The notes beneath the pieces were generated by a model that saw only the letters and a program-made list of their open reading frames with translations, made no database searches and was not told where the DNA came from. A stretch of DNA of 64,000 nt, from positions 4,881,501-4,945,500 of the forward strand of contig JAQMRL010000022.1 in the NCBI GenBank assembly GCA_035578175.1, given 5' to 3'. The DNA comes from Catonia carolina (taxonomy: Eukaryota; Arthropoda; Insecta; Hemiptera; Achilidae). This document shows, piece by piece, positions 22,481 through 34,039 of this stretch (position 1 is its first letter; each line of letters starts with the position of its first letter). The translations under genes and the position numbers were made by a program.

Positions 22481-22558
22481 CTATTAGTAACTATTATACT
22501 AATATTCCGTTTGTTTTTAGTTTATGACTAAATTGAACTTCAAGGTGCAATTTGATTA

Positions 22559-22605
22559 TGCAAACATACTTCCTTAAATTTATCTATTGCAAACATACTT
22601 CCTTA
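22559..22605 (+). repeat. 18-bp direct repeat, two copies
   Basis: TGCAAACATACTTCCTTA occurs at 22559-22576 and 22588-22605, a 29-bp period. This is a small local duplication. Confidence 0.8.
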
Positions 22606-24130
22606 TTGATTGTACCGCAGTCATTATTCTCGTAAATCAAAATAAAATTACTTATTTAGTTTAAGAAATATTTATGAATTAAGATCTTTATAAGAAACTA
22701 AATTTGAGTTTTCTAACATTATATAAAGGTGAATAGGATGGTGAAATTGTTACTAGTTATTGTAAACTATTGATTGATTGCTTGATTCAATTTTATAGTA
22801 AACTTATTGCAGGCGTTACTGACATTACCAATTTCGTGATGTATTAGTGAAAATTAATTTCGATTTGTAAATCCTGGTATTAGCTCTACAAAGCAAACAT
22901 TAATTTGTTATTTACTCTACGTGTCTACGTACGATTCTTATTGAATTCCATTCAGTATTTGCACATACGGGTTATATCCATTCACTAAATGGATATTTTC
23001 ACGATGGTTTGATTCAAACTGTATGAAATAATTAAATAAATTACATTAGGTAATTTTCATTTGTATTATAATTACCACTTCTACTTTGAATGTGCCAGAA
23101 TGTAACCAGCGATTTATTTTGTTTTTATTAGTGTTTGTAATATTGTGTATGCAAAAATGATTCAGTGGTAATTCTCAGGTCATGTTTTCCTAACAGGCAT
23201 CGTCTATGCGGGTTATTTGGTAAGTATAGAAGAGAATAGTGTATTAGGAAATTTCCGTGCCCTATTTACAGTCGTAACCTATATATAATCTCTTTACTGT
23301 TTCTTCAACTGTCATTAAGTGGTAGTCATTTCTGGTATAAAAGGTAATATGAGGGTAGTTAGATATTAGACTTAAAATCTTATTTATGAAAATGTTTGTA
23401 CCGTTAATATTTGAGGGCTTTGCCGAGATGTAAGTAAGTTTGTAAACTGTATGTTCAAGTAAGTCTCCGTAAATATTTTTCTTCTCCTCTCCACGGTATA
23501 GGTCATTTAGTCTGTTTCGGTATCAAAATATTTTTTCTGAAAAAATAAAAACTATAATTCAGATAAACTCCTATCAATGTTGCAGAGGTCTACCAAATAA
23601 AAATATGAGTGCACTACTGAATAATTGTTTACAATTCTAATTAAAAATTTTGTGTTTTTAAGCTGAATAAAGTTCTGTTGTCGTCAGAGTTTGTTATCTC
23701 ATTAATTTTTAATTACAAATCTTACTTATATGACGTTAAATTCTATATCCCTTCATGTATAAAAGATATTCCGTCGATTTATTGTCTAAGTTACTGTTTC
23801 TCTCGTTTAAACTTATTGTCTGACATTTTGCCTTTTACAGACATTTCAAATTCCCTTTTCTCTCGAACAATCTTGACCCTGCTTAACAAAACTGCATTTC
23901 CGGAGCTACCGATCTTTGTTTCGTTCTCTCGTAAGAGCCCAGGTTTCACTGTCAGGCAAAAGAACTCAAATTTTCTATTAACCTTATTAAAGTAGTCCGT
24001 GTTAAGGCGATAAATATATATAATTAAATAAGTTCTATCAGAAAGGGAGTACTTCAATGTAGAAGATGTTTTGTTTTCTAGAACATATTTTTTGAATTGC
24101 TTTTGACGTTGCAAGATCTTTGTTCAAATC
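22606..24130. other. Spacer with overlapping unassigned ORFs
   Basis: A 105-codon plus-strand frame (23678-23995) and a 107-codon minus-strand frame (23791-24114) overlap. The minus-strand product is Lys/Glu-rich (KPGLLRENETKIGSSGNAV in its middle), which is unlike the surrounding hydrophobic chance ORFs, but I cannot match it to a family. No repeat was recognised elsewhere. Confidence 0.4.
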
Positions 24131-24145
24131 TAGTTAATGTAGGCC

Positions 24146-24230
24146 TTCTTCTTCTTAGGGTGCCTGTCCGTTCCGAACGTTGGCGATCATTCTGGCTATT
24201 ATTACTTTGTTGGTTGCGCTCCTGAACAAT
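24146..24230 (-). mobile_element. 85-bp RTE-type LINE 3' end with 12-bp TSD
   Basis: The minus strand reads VIIARMIANVRNGQAP, then a stop and AAG repeats, the usual end of one RTE-like subfamily. The insertion is bounded by exact 12-bp repeats TTAATGTAGGCC at 24134-24145 and 24231-24242. It is an extreme 5' truncation. Confidence 0.85.
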
Positions 24231-24262
24231 TTAATGTAGGCCTAAATTACTTATATGTTTCA

Positions 24263-24340
24263 ACATAAATTTCCTATTGTTTAACTGTTTTTAAGGCAGT
24301 GGACATAAATTTCCTATTGTTTAACTGTTTTTAAGGCAGT
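24263..24340 (+). repeat. Exact 38-bp tandem duplication
   Basis: A unit beginning ACATAAATTTCCTATTGTTT and ending AAGGCAGT occurs at 24263-24300 and 24303-24340 with a 40-bp period and no mismatch. It abuts the 51-bp exact repeat described next. Confidence 0.95.
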
Positions 24341-24342
24341 CC

Positions 24343-24393
24343 TATTATGGTTTTCTTAATTTTTAGCCCAGTAATTGATTATACAGATTCAAA
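24343..24393 (+). repeat. Exact 51-bp direct repeat, copy 1
   Basis: Begins TATTATGGTTTTCTTAAT and ends ATACAGATTCAAA. It is identical to 25259-25309. The 865 bp between the copies contains the TA microsatellite and no recognisable element. Confidence 0.95.
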
Positions 24394-25117
24394 CTACCCT
24401 ATTTTTTTTCTCTCTGCAGGTATACGATTCCCACTTTACAGAGTAGGCCTATTGTAATACAAACAGGTTTAAGATTATGTGCATTTAACAAAACTAAAAA
24501 TACTCGTGAATAAATTTTGTAATATTTTAAATACATTCACTTTAAAGGTAAATATAATTTAAAATATTGTTGTTAATAAATTATTTTATCCTAACCCAAT
24601 CAAATATTATAGGTAACACAAAGCCTTACTTAATTATATTGTAATGGGTAACGGGCTAACCTAAAAATTGAAATGTCACAATTTAAAAAAATTAAATTCC
24701 CAATAAGAGCCTAAATATTAGTACAAATTAAAACTTATCGTTTCAATTCCATGACCCACAGTAGAAGCTAATGACGTAGCTGATGGTCATGCGATTTTAA
24801 CAAGAAATGAAAAAAAAATAGTCTTACAAGTAATTTTCACCAGTAATGTTAAAACAAAAATAACGAAAAGTTGCATTTTTAATAGCTCTTCCAGGTTCCG
24901 TACTCCCGGTAATTGTGCTGTGATACACCGGTAATAATTACTACTAGTAATAGTCGTTTGGTGATTACAATGTGGTTTAGTTACATGCAACCACTGTGGT
25001 ATTAGGTCATTATAGATGTTACTAAACTGCACTACTAGTACGTAGCCTACATTGTGCTAGTACCGGGACTGGAATGTGTCTTGGTCGATAACATGCAGAC
25101 ATATGACTATCTTTTAT

Positions 25118-25121
<4 letters not shown>

Positions 25122-25159
<38 letters not shown>
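25122..25159. repeat. (TA)n microsatellite
   Basis: A pure TA run of 38 bp. Confidence 0.97.
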
Positions 25160-25161
<2 letters not shown>

Positions 25162-25258
25162 TTAGAAATACATGTTTTGTTGATTCATTATTTAACATTT
25201 TATTCATATGTGATTCATATGTTAATGGATTATCTAGAACTAAAGTTTTAGCCATAAA

Positions 25259-25309
25259 TATTATGGTTTTCTTAATTTTTAGCCCAGTAATTGATTATAC
25301 AGATTCAAA
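25259..25309 (+). repeat. Exact 51-bp direct repeat, copy 2
   Basis: Perfect second copy of 24343-24393, 916 bp downstream. The sequences outside the repeat differ on both sides. Confidence 0.95.
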
Positions 25310-25599
25310 AAGTGCTGTCTCTTTTTACCTTTAACTTAAGCTCAGCATTCTTCCATTTGTTCGTAGTTCTTTTTTCACTTTACAGACACGAACTTTTCTT
25401 TTTTCCTCTTGGGAATTTCCTGGAAAACCTGGTCCACTAGGAGTTTTTTTCTTAAAGGGTTTCACTCCTGAGTACGTTCACATGCAGATCGTTTCCGCTT
25501 TGATATACTATTTAAATTTTAAGCATATGAAACTGCTCTTTGTGAAAGCCAATCCTACAACATTGGGTTTTTCTTTAATGTTGCATTATACTATTAATT

Positions 25600-25735
25600 A
25601 CGTACTTACTTACTTAGGCGAGGTCTCTTACAGCATCATCAGGCCGTTTCTCGCATCTCAACCTCCATTTGCCCCTATCCAGTGTATCTTCAGGAGCCAG
25701 TTGCCTCAAATTCCATTCCTTTTCATTATACTATT
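25600..25735 (-). mobile_element. LINE/SINE 3' end with (TAAG)n tail
   Basis: The minus strand has a compact, GC-richer segment ending GAGACCTCGCCTAAGTAAG TAAGTACG-like tetramers (25600-25620 reversed). Broken frames give WNLRQLAPEDTLDRGKWRLR. The stretch stands out from its AT-rich surroundings and ends in a simple-repeat tail as RTE-like elements do. The family is uncertain. Confidence 0.45.
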
Positions 25736-26154
25736 AATCTAGTTTTAAAATAGTTTTATGACCAAGTATATTATTTTAATTAATTACATATTTTTTTACG
25801 TTTGTAGATTCTACATGTTGTAACGTTTATTAAATTATGAGTTTACGCGCAAAGCAAATATTAATAACGCGCAGTTGTGTCATAATTTGATTGATACTTC
25901 CTGTGAGGTTCCGTCTGTTCATTCTCGTGATTCGTCGATAACGTTAGTTGAAGAAACTTGGATATTGATTTATTATCTTTAAAAACAAATTAAGAAAACG
26001 ACAATATGATATTATTCACCCATTTAAAGTTGCATTCTTTACATAGTCATTAGCGAATACAATGGGTTGTGTGATTCATAGTCGGTAGGTTTTATAAAAT
26101 TACTTTAATAATCTTTCCAGTAATAATAGTTTATTACTATAATTCCAATAATAA

Positions 26155-26221
26155 TTTTTCCAGGATCTAGCCAAGAATCTTAAACTTCTTAAGAAGGTCT
26201 TAAAGAAACTTAAGACCTTCT
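26155..26221 (-). repeat. SINE scrap and 12-bp-arm hairpin
   Basis: TTTCCAGGATCTAGCCAAGA at 26158-26177 echoes the TTTCCAGGTACTAGCCGGGA end of the SINE at 4060-4212. It runs into a perfect inverted repeat AGAAGGTCTTAA (26192-26203) / TTAAGACCTTCT (26210-26221) with a 6-nt loop, next to a second palindrome CTTCTTAAGAAG. Confidence 0.55.
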
Positions 26222-26599
26222 GCTTTCACACCCTGATAGAATAACTTATTTTTATCAATTTTTTTTTATTTTGAAAGGAATTATGATGTTTAATATTTGA
26301 CTATACTTTAAAGAAACTAGGCGTACATTTTGTATAGGTACTATTTGTAATTTTGAAGTTCGTTAAAAAATGAAATCTTATACACTCTACTTCAATTATT
26401 TAGTACAAGAAAAAAACAATGGCCCTTCTTATAAAAACTTTTTTGTCCATGATATTACAGAAATACTAGCCAGTGAAATAAATTTGGGATAACTTCTTAA
26501 AATAAAACAAATAGTCGTAGGCCTATATTAGCATAAAAAGAACATTCTTGAACATAGCAAAATACACTATTATTATTTTATTATTTTTATTTCGAATTA

Positions 26600-26910
26600 T
26601 CTCCTTTAAATTTGTTCTAAATTAAACATGTCACATAAATTAACAATCTACATGACAGTCTTAAGACCAATCTGGACATATGGAGCTCAACTTTGTGGAT
26701 CTGCTAAACCTTCACACCCAAAACGTATACTAGCGATTCAAAACAAGATTCTACGAGCGATAACGCAATGCCCGTTTGAAGTCACAAACTTAATGTTGCA
26801 TAAAGAAATAAAATTTCATACTTAAAAGACTTCACGAAACAACTATACAAGACGAAGAACGACGAATTAGAATTGCATCTCAACCTTCTCATACATCTCG
26901 TATATTAGGG
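26600..26910 (+). pseudogene. Jockey ORF2 C-terminal fragment
   Basis: An open 65-codon frame (26628-26825) reads YMTVLRPIWTYGAQLCGSA and NKILRAITQCPFEVTNLMLH, matching the PVWSYGIELWG and C-terminal region of the intact ORF2. A frameshift follows and the reading continues as KRLHETTIQDEERRIRIASQ to about 26905. No RT core and no poly(A) is preserved. Confidence 0.8.
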
Positions 26911-27486
26911 TGATACCGGGTACTCAGCACAAACGTTTAAAACACCTATGGTCAGGGGATCTTCTTGCCCAATAGTAGGATGCAGTGACGACTACAAGCT
27001 CCAGAAAGTAATTAAAGTTTTGGAAACTTAGCGTCATATTTAGAAATAAATATATTATTGTATTAACAAATACTAAATTTTGAATAAAAAGTGTCAAAAA
27101 ATTTGTCAACAGAAACAAAATGTTACTCTAATTATTTGTTATGTTACTTAACATTTTCATCAGTAAGTTAGTTACTTTGTGATATTTTTACTCCAGAAAA
27201 TGAGTTGTTTAGATTTTTTTAAAAATCAAATGAGAATATTCTAAGATTAATGTATCAGAAGGTAATATTTTTATAGTTTTTCTTTGCAACAAGACATACA
27301 ATATAGGTAATAAATTACAGAGGTATTCACATCATACGACGTAAAAACAATGATATTACACACAATGAAAAATTAAAATGTTTTCGTAGATCACTCTGCT
27401 TGACTTTGTATTGCAAATGCACTTAAAACAATATTGTAAAACAATATACAATACGGCTCAGTAAAAAAACTGCTACTACTGGTGTA
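26911..27486. other. Spacer, nothing recognised
   Basis: AT-rich with no supported feature. Confidence 0.4.
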
Positions 27487-27553
27487 TACGAGGTGTGGCT
27501 ATTAAATAACGAGACTGACGTTGTTAAAAATTGTATTTTTGTTTTATACATAA

Positions 27554-28140
27554 TCACTTATTGTCACCTTCAATATACACTCCTTCTCTATCCCTACAAC
27601 GCTCCATGCGAATTTTCCATTGTCGGAATCAGTGATGGAAGTCATCTTCTGTCAGCTCCTTCAGGACAAGTGCCGCTTTCTGTTTTACACCTTCCACAGA
27701 CTCAAATCTTGTCCCTTTTAATGGAGATTTTACGGGAACTGGTAGAAGTCACATGGTGCAATATCTGGTGAATAAGGTGGATGTTCTAACACTGAGATGC
27801 TGTACTTGGCTAGGAACCTCTTGATAGATAACGCGGAATGAGCTGGCGCATTGTCTTGGTGGAGAACCCATGATTTGTCCTTCCACATTTCGGGGCGTTT
27901 TTTCCTTACTCTTTGACGTAGTTTAGAAACTAAGTCAACGTAGTAATACTGAATAATTGTTTGACCTTCAGGAACCCAGTGAAGGTACACAATCCTATGC
28001 ATATCAAAAAAAATCATCATTGCTTTAAATTTTGACTTGCTCATTCGAGCTTTTTTGGTTCTCAGTGAAGTTCGGCTCTTCCAGTGCATGGATTGGCCCT
28101 TCGTTTCCGGATCATAAGTAAAAAACTACGTTTCATCACA
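27554..28140 (-). pseudogene. Mariner transposase, C-terminal two-thirds, broken
   Basis: The minus strand begins at the first catalytic Asp, TCDET-stop-FFTYDPET (the Trp after DET is a TAG). It runs through MHWKSRTSLRTKKARMSKSK, LHQDNAPAHSALSIKRFL (second Asp) and HPPYSPDIAPCDFY (third Asp). There are 34 residues between the second and third Asp, the DD34D spacing of mariner. The frame is open for 119 codons (27730-28089). After QFP a frameshift and one further stop lie before the normal end VYIEGDNK. The N-terminal helix-turn-helix DNA-binding part is absent. Confidence 0.9.
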
Positions 28141-28148
28141 GGTTATTA

Positions 28149-28365
28149 TCTTCTAACTGTTCCCTAAGGTGAAATCTGCATTTAAAGGAACAAGATTTGA
28201 GTCTCTGAAAGCTGTAAAAGAGAAAGTGGGACATAATCCTGAAGAAGCTGACATAAGATGACTTCCAGGACTGTTTCCAACAATTAAAAATTCGCATGAA
28301 GCTTTGTAGGGCTAGAGAAGGAGTGTATATTGCGGGTTACAATAAGTGATTATGTATAAAATTAA
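28149..28365 (+). pseudogene. Mariner transposase C-terminal end, opposite orientation
   Basis: The plus strand reads LFPKVKSAFKGTRFESLKAV from about 28158 and then decays (stop after EEADIR, later ending GLQ). This is the same C-terminal segment that the opposing copy carries at 27554-27735. The two differ at many bases, so they come from two diverged copies or from an old inversion-duplication. It carries no catalytic Asp. Confidence 0.85.
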
Positions 28366-28436
28366 AATTAATTTCTTTACAACGTCAGTCTCGGTATTTA
28401 ATAGCCACAACTCGTAACTATAACACTATAACCTAA

Positions 28437-29012
28437 ATCGTCAACAGAAAAAAGTATGCACATCATGTGATGACGTATAAACAAAATTGGACAACAACAT
28501 CTGCTGGGAGAGTTTAAAAACAACATTGCCGTACCACACAACACAACAGTAAAATACTTGGGACTACATTTAGATCGTCGCCTCACATAGAAACATCACA
28601 TAACAAGTAAAAAGAAACAACTTGAGCTGACAGTACGTAAACTGCACTGGTTAATTGGTAAATACTCACCTTTGTCAAATGAATAAAAAATTATTTTGTA
28701 TAAATCCCTTTTAAAACCCACGTGGACTATCGGCTTCAATTGTGGGGTGCATCCACCACTTCAGTCAAAATCAACTTAGTCAAAATTCTTGCGGCGGGCC
28801 ATGCAATTTCCGTGGTACATCAAAAACACTTATATCTATGCCGATCTTAATATTGACTCAGTGAAACAAACAATATCAAAACTCAGCCGTAAATAGAAGA
28901 AGACTTAATCATCGTCCAAATGTCTTGGCTCTAAATTTGCTACATAATATTGATACCGGGTTTTCAAGATTGAAAAGACATAGTGTTTTTGATTTAGGTT
29001 ATAGGTTTTAAA
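28437..29012 (+). pseudogene. Jockey ORF2 C-terminal fragment, multiply broken
   Basis: Patched frames give NNIAVPHNTTVKYLGLHLDR, KLHWLIGKYSPLSNE, LLKPTWTIGF, FPWYIKNTYIYADLNIDSV and LALNLLHNIDTGFSRLKRHS. This is the same order as in ORF2 residues 730-898 of the intact element. The Trp of RLTW is a stop (TAG at about 28588) and other stops and shifts follow. It starts only 22 bp after the mariner, on the opposite strand to its longer transposase fragment. Confidence 0.85.
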
Positions 29013-29014
29013 GA

Positions 29015-30700
29015 ACATTGTTACATATATCATTTTTTTCTAATTAATTTATTAACATTTTCAATTTCATTAACAATATAATGAAGTTGTAACATTTGAA
29101 GTTGATGTTAGCTAACATTTATCAAAATTGCTGATTGTTCTATTTCATGTGAACAGATTGTAATGTTGCAGACTTATAAACAAAAAAAAAGTTTAAAAGC
29201 AAAAAAATCAACATTATACTGACAGATAGTAGCTTAAGTTAAACTACTAACCATCATTTGATGCGTTCACTGGAATAGATCTAGATACAAAAACTAATAT
29301 GATGCGCACACTAAAAATGTGAAATTGTTCTGACCGCATCATTTGATGTTCATACTGATTAAAGAGTTAATATTGTGTTAATAAATTACTTAATCTTAGT
29401 TAGTTAGTAAATTAACTTTTATAAACGGTACTGAATAGTTATAAATTAAGAAAAATAACGGGAAGGTATTGTAACTAGTTCATATCAAATGTTAGGAAAT
29501 ATCGCATGATTGATTCTTACACTGCATACGATTATAAATGTTAATTTACGTAAATTACGTATATAATTAACGAAAGTTTCATTCCTTAAATAATCTTGTG
29601 CTAAAATAATTGTATAATTTTGTATTCATTAATTTTAGAATTCTGAAGAGAAAAATAAGTAGATTAGAGATATGTCCATTTAATAAATTTCTATAAGTAA
29701 GCATAAAAAAAATAAACAGTATTTATTAAAATTAATAACGTGGCCTAAAGTAACAAAATGTAGGTATATTTATTAGTATAATCATGTTAAAAAGATGGTA
29801 TCAATGAGTTCAGAGGTAAAGACCAAAAGCTATGGTAGTATGCTAGTTTGGAGTTGGTGAGAGAAGACTACAGGTCATATCAGCAAGAAATATGAGCGCA
29901 ATAACAAGTGCCTTGCAATGGGCGTAATAAATAACTGTAAATCTGCACAGTAAATCTTCAGTAATAATTTACTTCGGTAATCTTCAGTGTTGGCTCTCTC
30001 ATTCTCTCAATGGTTCTCTCCGACTCATTCACTCACTCTCACGCAGCTGCATGATTAACGCTCTTCATCTAACTTATTACCAGCGTCTTTCCAAACAAAT
30101 TATTTTCTCGATTAGTTATCCAAAATTACAAATAGCTGAATATTACATAGGTCAATATTGTTATTGCATCTTATTTATGTAAGTGAACTTTTTAAATAAC
30201 CTTTTTAAATTCAATTACAACAAAATTATACAGAAATTTGAATAAACACGTAAAAATAAAGTCCATAATAACATTACAACGTTAAACTCTTATCAGATAT
30301 AATAAAAATATCATTCTTGAATTTCCTATAGCCAAATAGTAACGTAACTCAAAGTACAGGTACGTTTTGAAACGTTATGTATAGTTATATGAACTTAATT
30401 TAAGTATTATCTCTCGGAATTTCTGCACACTACGCCAACGGTTGCATGTAGAAAGAAAAGGTTTAATTTTATAGCTTCTACGCACCATTCTGATTTAGTA
30501 GGTAGTTCTGGTAACCTTATAGATGAAATATTTCTTACGTTACATTGCCTTGAAGATAGGACGACTTTGAAAGTAACTTGGCAACTTAGAACCATCGTTT
30601 AAACCTTGCTATCAACACATTTGCATTTTGTTTTATATGACATTATAGAACCATTTAAGGCGCGTAATTTGATACATGAACCGAACAAATCACTTTAAAA
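29015..30700. other. AT-rich spacer, nothing recognised
   Basis: No supported feature. A CT-rich segment 29990-30045 (repeated TCTCTC and TCATTCACTC words) is low-complexity. Confidence 0.45.
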
Positions 30701-30704
30701 ATAC

Positions 30705-31381
30705 TGTGACACTTATCGCTAAGGTCCGTTTCAGGATCTAGGTAATTAAATAATTATTACACTAAAGTTTAACAATTACAAGTATTTATTACACTAAAGA
30801 TTTACAGAGTAAATAATAAACTAATTATAATAAAGTTATACAATAAATAACTCAATAATTTACTTAATACTACTTACAAATAATTAGGCCTATATAGAAT
30901 GCACATTCTCAATGAAAGTGAATACACAATGCACAAATACAATGAGACTGAATAACAATGCCTCGGAAACCGGTTGACCTGTTCTAACGGAGTTACCTTC
31001 TAATGTACCGATAGCTCACTCTATAAACACTCGTCAAAGATCAAAAGAATACTAACTCACTGACCGCGCTCAGGGTTCTATTTATATAGGCGGTTCAAAG
31101 AGCCTTCTCGAAAGACACCGAGATTCGATACAAAAGTCCTTTCGGGAGTAATCTTAACTATTGTAAACAAGTCAACAATAAAATAAAAGGTGTTACAGGT
31201 AATCAACCCACTCTTTTACAAATTGTTGTACAATAAAGACCCTTTTAAAATCCCTTTATAAATAGGTATCCTTTTATAACTTACCCTATTTTTACTTTTT
31301 TACTCTATTATCTACTCTTGTAACATTTTATGAATTAAGTACTAGAAATTTCGTGAACCATTCGTCTTCGATATTGTCACG
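30705..31381. mobile_element. Candidate solo LTR, 677 bp, 4-bp TSD ATAC
   Basis: The left end TGTGACACTTATCG is the near inverse of the right end CGATATTGTCACG. The segment is flanked by ATAC at 30701-30704 and 31382-31385. It is GC-richer than its flanks and contains a TATA-like TTTATATAGG (about 31080) and AATAAA signals. The first ~150 bp recur at 46129-46290. A TG..CA-type end with short inverted termini and a 4-bp TSD fits an LTR of a Gypsy/BEL-like element. The terminal CA is CG here. No gag-pol is present, so it would be a solo LTR. A TIR element is the alternative. Confidence 0.5.
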
Positions 31382-31385
31382 ATAC

Positions 31386-32450
31386 GTTTGCTATAAGCTT
31401 TTAAAGTTGGTAACTACCAGGGAAACTGAGATTGCCTTCGGTATGAGAAGGGTTTAAGGCCAGTAGTACCCCGTTAACTAAGTAATTAAACCTTTTATAT
31501 GGAACCCTAATTTTCTGCACTCAAGCTCCATCTATTGGTTCATTATTAATCTATGTTATTGACCTACTCATCAGCTTTTGCAACGAAATAATATCAAAAA
31601 TGGTCTTATTGCCTGTTTTTCTTTTTTAAGTCACGAATTTCAATCGCCGTATAATGTTGAAATTTTCTTATGATTTGACTTTTAATTCTTAACAAAAGTT
31701 ACAAAGTGTAGCTGCAAGAACACTACATCTTAAAAATTATCTCGATAAAACAGAGTAAACTAATAATTTAAAGCAACTTTCTGCCAGCTGACTGATTGGG
31801 TTGGCAGGGAGACCAATATAAACATTTTACCAGAATTATAATGTAATATTTAACATGTTTTAAATTCAAACCTTGACCTGCTTTGCTTGATTTACTCTGT
31901 TGGAAATGTTACGTTTAAAATTTAATTTTGAAAATGTTTATAGCGTTCAAGAAGTAAGTGATATAACATACTGGTGTTTCAGATACGAAGTACTTTTGAC
32001 TTCAGTGTTACTAATGTATAATATAATACGACATCAGCAATAGTGCTTTGTCGTTATTGTTATTATTATTATTGTTATTAATATTACCATAGCAATTTAG
32101 CAATTAAGTGAACCGAGTAATATCTAATTTACCTAAGGCAATATTTCCATCCTTTTGCTCTGTTTGAAATATTATTACTATATACGCTATTGTCGTTACA
32201 TCTACCAATTACAAAAGGAATTGTATGATGTCTTTGTGAATACTGTATATATATTTAGAGAGAGTCACAAGGATAAACTTCAATTTTATTGTACCTCATT
32301 AAAAGGTTTCTACTAATGGAAATGTATACAGATTACTTTTTATTACCATAATTGGAAAACAATTAGCATGTTCGGTATTTACGCAGACCTAGTTTTCACA
32401 TATAGAAAAATCATAAAAATACATAGGCTAATAAAACAATGAAATAAAAA
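31386..32450. other. Spacer, nothing recognised
   Basis: AT-rich. A short imperfect (ATT)n run occurs at about 32058-32085. Confidence 0.4.
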
Positions 32451-32454
32451 TAGC

Positions 32455-32535
32455 CACCTGAAGTCGTGTTCGTTAAAGCGCTTGCCGAGAAAAGGTAAGT
32501 TACGTCTTCACTTCCCAGCTAAGGTCTAAAAATTT
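32455..32535 (+). mobile_element. tRNA-like SINE head, degraded
   Basis: TCGTTAAAGCGCTTGCCGAG (32470-32490) and TTCACTTCCCAGCTAAGGTC (32508-32527) sit in the positions of the anticodon arm and the B-box/acceptor of a tRNA-like SINE head. The B-box itself is mutated. Confidence 0.35.
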
Positions 32536-32539
32536 TATA

Positions 32540-34035
32540 ACAAGTGAAAACATACCATCTAGTTCCTAAATCCACAATAAATAATTGTGAAATAATTAAC
32601 TGGGCTATAACAACTCAAAAAAAATATAATTAGCCAACTAACGATTGAAAGTATAGATAATAAAACTAAACCTTAATGTTTTTTCAGCTTTAATTTTTTA
32701 ACCATATCTATATTGAATTGTAGTGATATTGAATTCAGATTTTTAATTTTTTTCTGCTGAACTTAATCAGTATTTACTAGAATTTAAAAATTACTCGTTT
32801 GTGTGCGTTCAAGATTTATGGCTTATATCTTATAGTAAAGTTCTAACAGCTTTTAGGGTATGATCTAAAGTCGTGAAAATTTACTAAAAGTTATGTTTGA
32901 ACTACAGGTTAAAACATTTTCAAGATGAGATGTTCTTGTACTTGAATCATAATAATATGTAGTTTTGGACTGCTTTATATCTGTGCAAAATACGTTGGTT
33001 TGTAAGGTGAGATAGATATTTTACGAAAATACTTAAATAAATTATTTTTTGTTTTTACAGTGACAAATTTCACGTATGAAATAGATCGATACTTTTAAAG
33101 TTTTCCCAATTTTTTATTTTTTTACGTCTTTTGTTTACGTCTGACTATTGCACACTTTAAGGGCTAACCCAGAAGCAACTAGATGAAAACTTATTAGATG
33201 TGATCAGGAATCGAACCGATAATCCCTTGCGTAGATGTCAGTTAACAATCTTTAAATTATTTTCAGAATACAGTACAACTACAATTAACAAAAATACAGA
33301 AGGCGGATACGATTTCAGATAACACGAAAATACATATTTTTTGAGTTTAGAAACAATAGAAGTGAATACAGTATTTTACGATTGTTTATTAGTATGTTTA
33401 ACAAAAGTACAGCAGTTCTAAAAGAACAAAAAAATCTTACTTTTAAGACAGTACTATAATTTTATTAATGATATAAATGCAAAACAATACACTTTGTTAT
33501 AAATAAATGACAGTAATTAGGCCCTACAGTAGTTACAGTGTGTTAAAATGTCTTAAATTTTTGGAACAATATCACGCCATCGTTTTATTAAAAGTATGTC
33601 TCGTGGGGAAGATCCTCACACTGCTGAATAAAACGTAAAGCAAACTAAAATACAACAAAATCTACGTACGCGTAAATAAAAAAATTCCAGAAATACTTAA
33701 ACTTTATTGGTGGAAATTTATAAAATTTTCATCTAGCAACTACATAAACTGTGTCCTTTCTTCCGTCATATCCAGATGTCAGAAACTACAAGAGATAGCA
33801 ACAAACTGTTTTCAGATATAAATCCACACAAAAGATTACTGGAGCCTGGATTGAGTCTGAAGTTCCGGTTTTGACAGGAAGTGGCCCAAAACCGGAAACC
33901 AATAATCATTCAAGACCAAAGTCGGAATTTGGAAAAAAACAAGTGTCATTCAATTATTCATAAAAAGTAGATACAGAAATCAGTAGTAGTTTTGCCACAG
34001 TCAAAGGTAAGCCTTTTTAAAAATTGCCACCAGTT
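32540..34035. other. Spacer; SINE-like B-box remnant near 33205-33225
   Basis: Mostly AT-rich. At 33203-33225 GATCAGGAATCGAACCGATA reads on the minus strand as a tRNA-like GGTTCGATTCC B-box, probably a SINE remnant. Nothing else was recognised. Confidence 0.4.
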
Positions 34036-34039
34036 ATGA

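Larger units (their letters stand above)
27489..28414. mobile_element. Palindromic (fold-back) mariner, 926 bp, TA TSD
   Basis: Both ends are the same mariner terminus: CGAGGTGTGGCTATTAAATA at the left and its inverted copy CGAGTTGTGGCTATTAAATA at the right. They are flanked by TA at 27487-27488 and 28415-28416. The inverted homology extends about 260 bp inward from each end, far beyond a normal TIR of about 30 bp, because each arm is the 3' coding end of a transposase gene plus the 3' terminus. The arms meet at about 28140-28150. The 5' end of the transposase and the normal 5' terminus are missing. See the two pseudogene entries. Confidence 0.85.

Noticed and set aside
23678..24114. Overlapping 105- and 107-codon ORFs on opposite strands
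   Set aside because: No family recognised. Mutual overlap means at most one can be real. The minus-strand one is mildly protein-like, but the evidence is too weak to annotate as a gene.
31060..31110. Host promoter with TATA box
   Set aside because: The TATA-like word lies inside the candidate solo LTR and is better explained as LTR promoter sequence.
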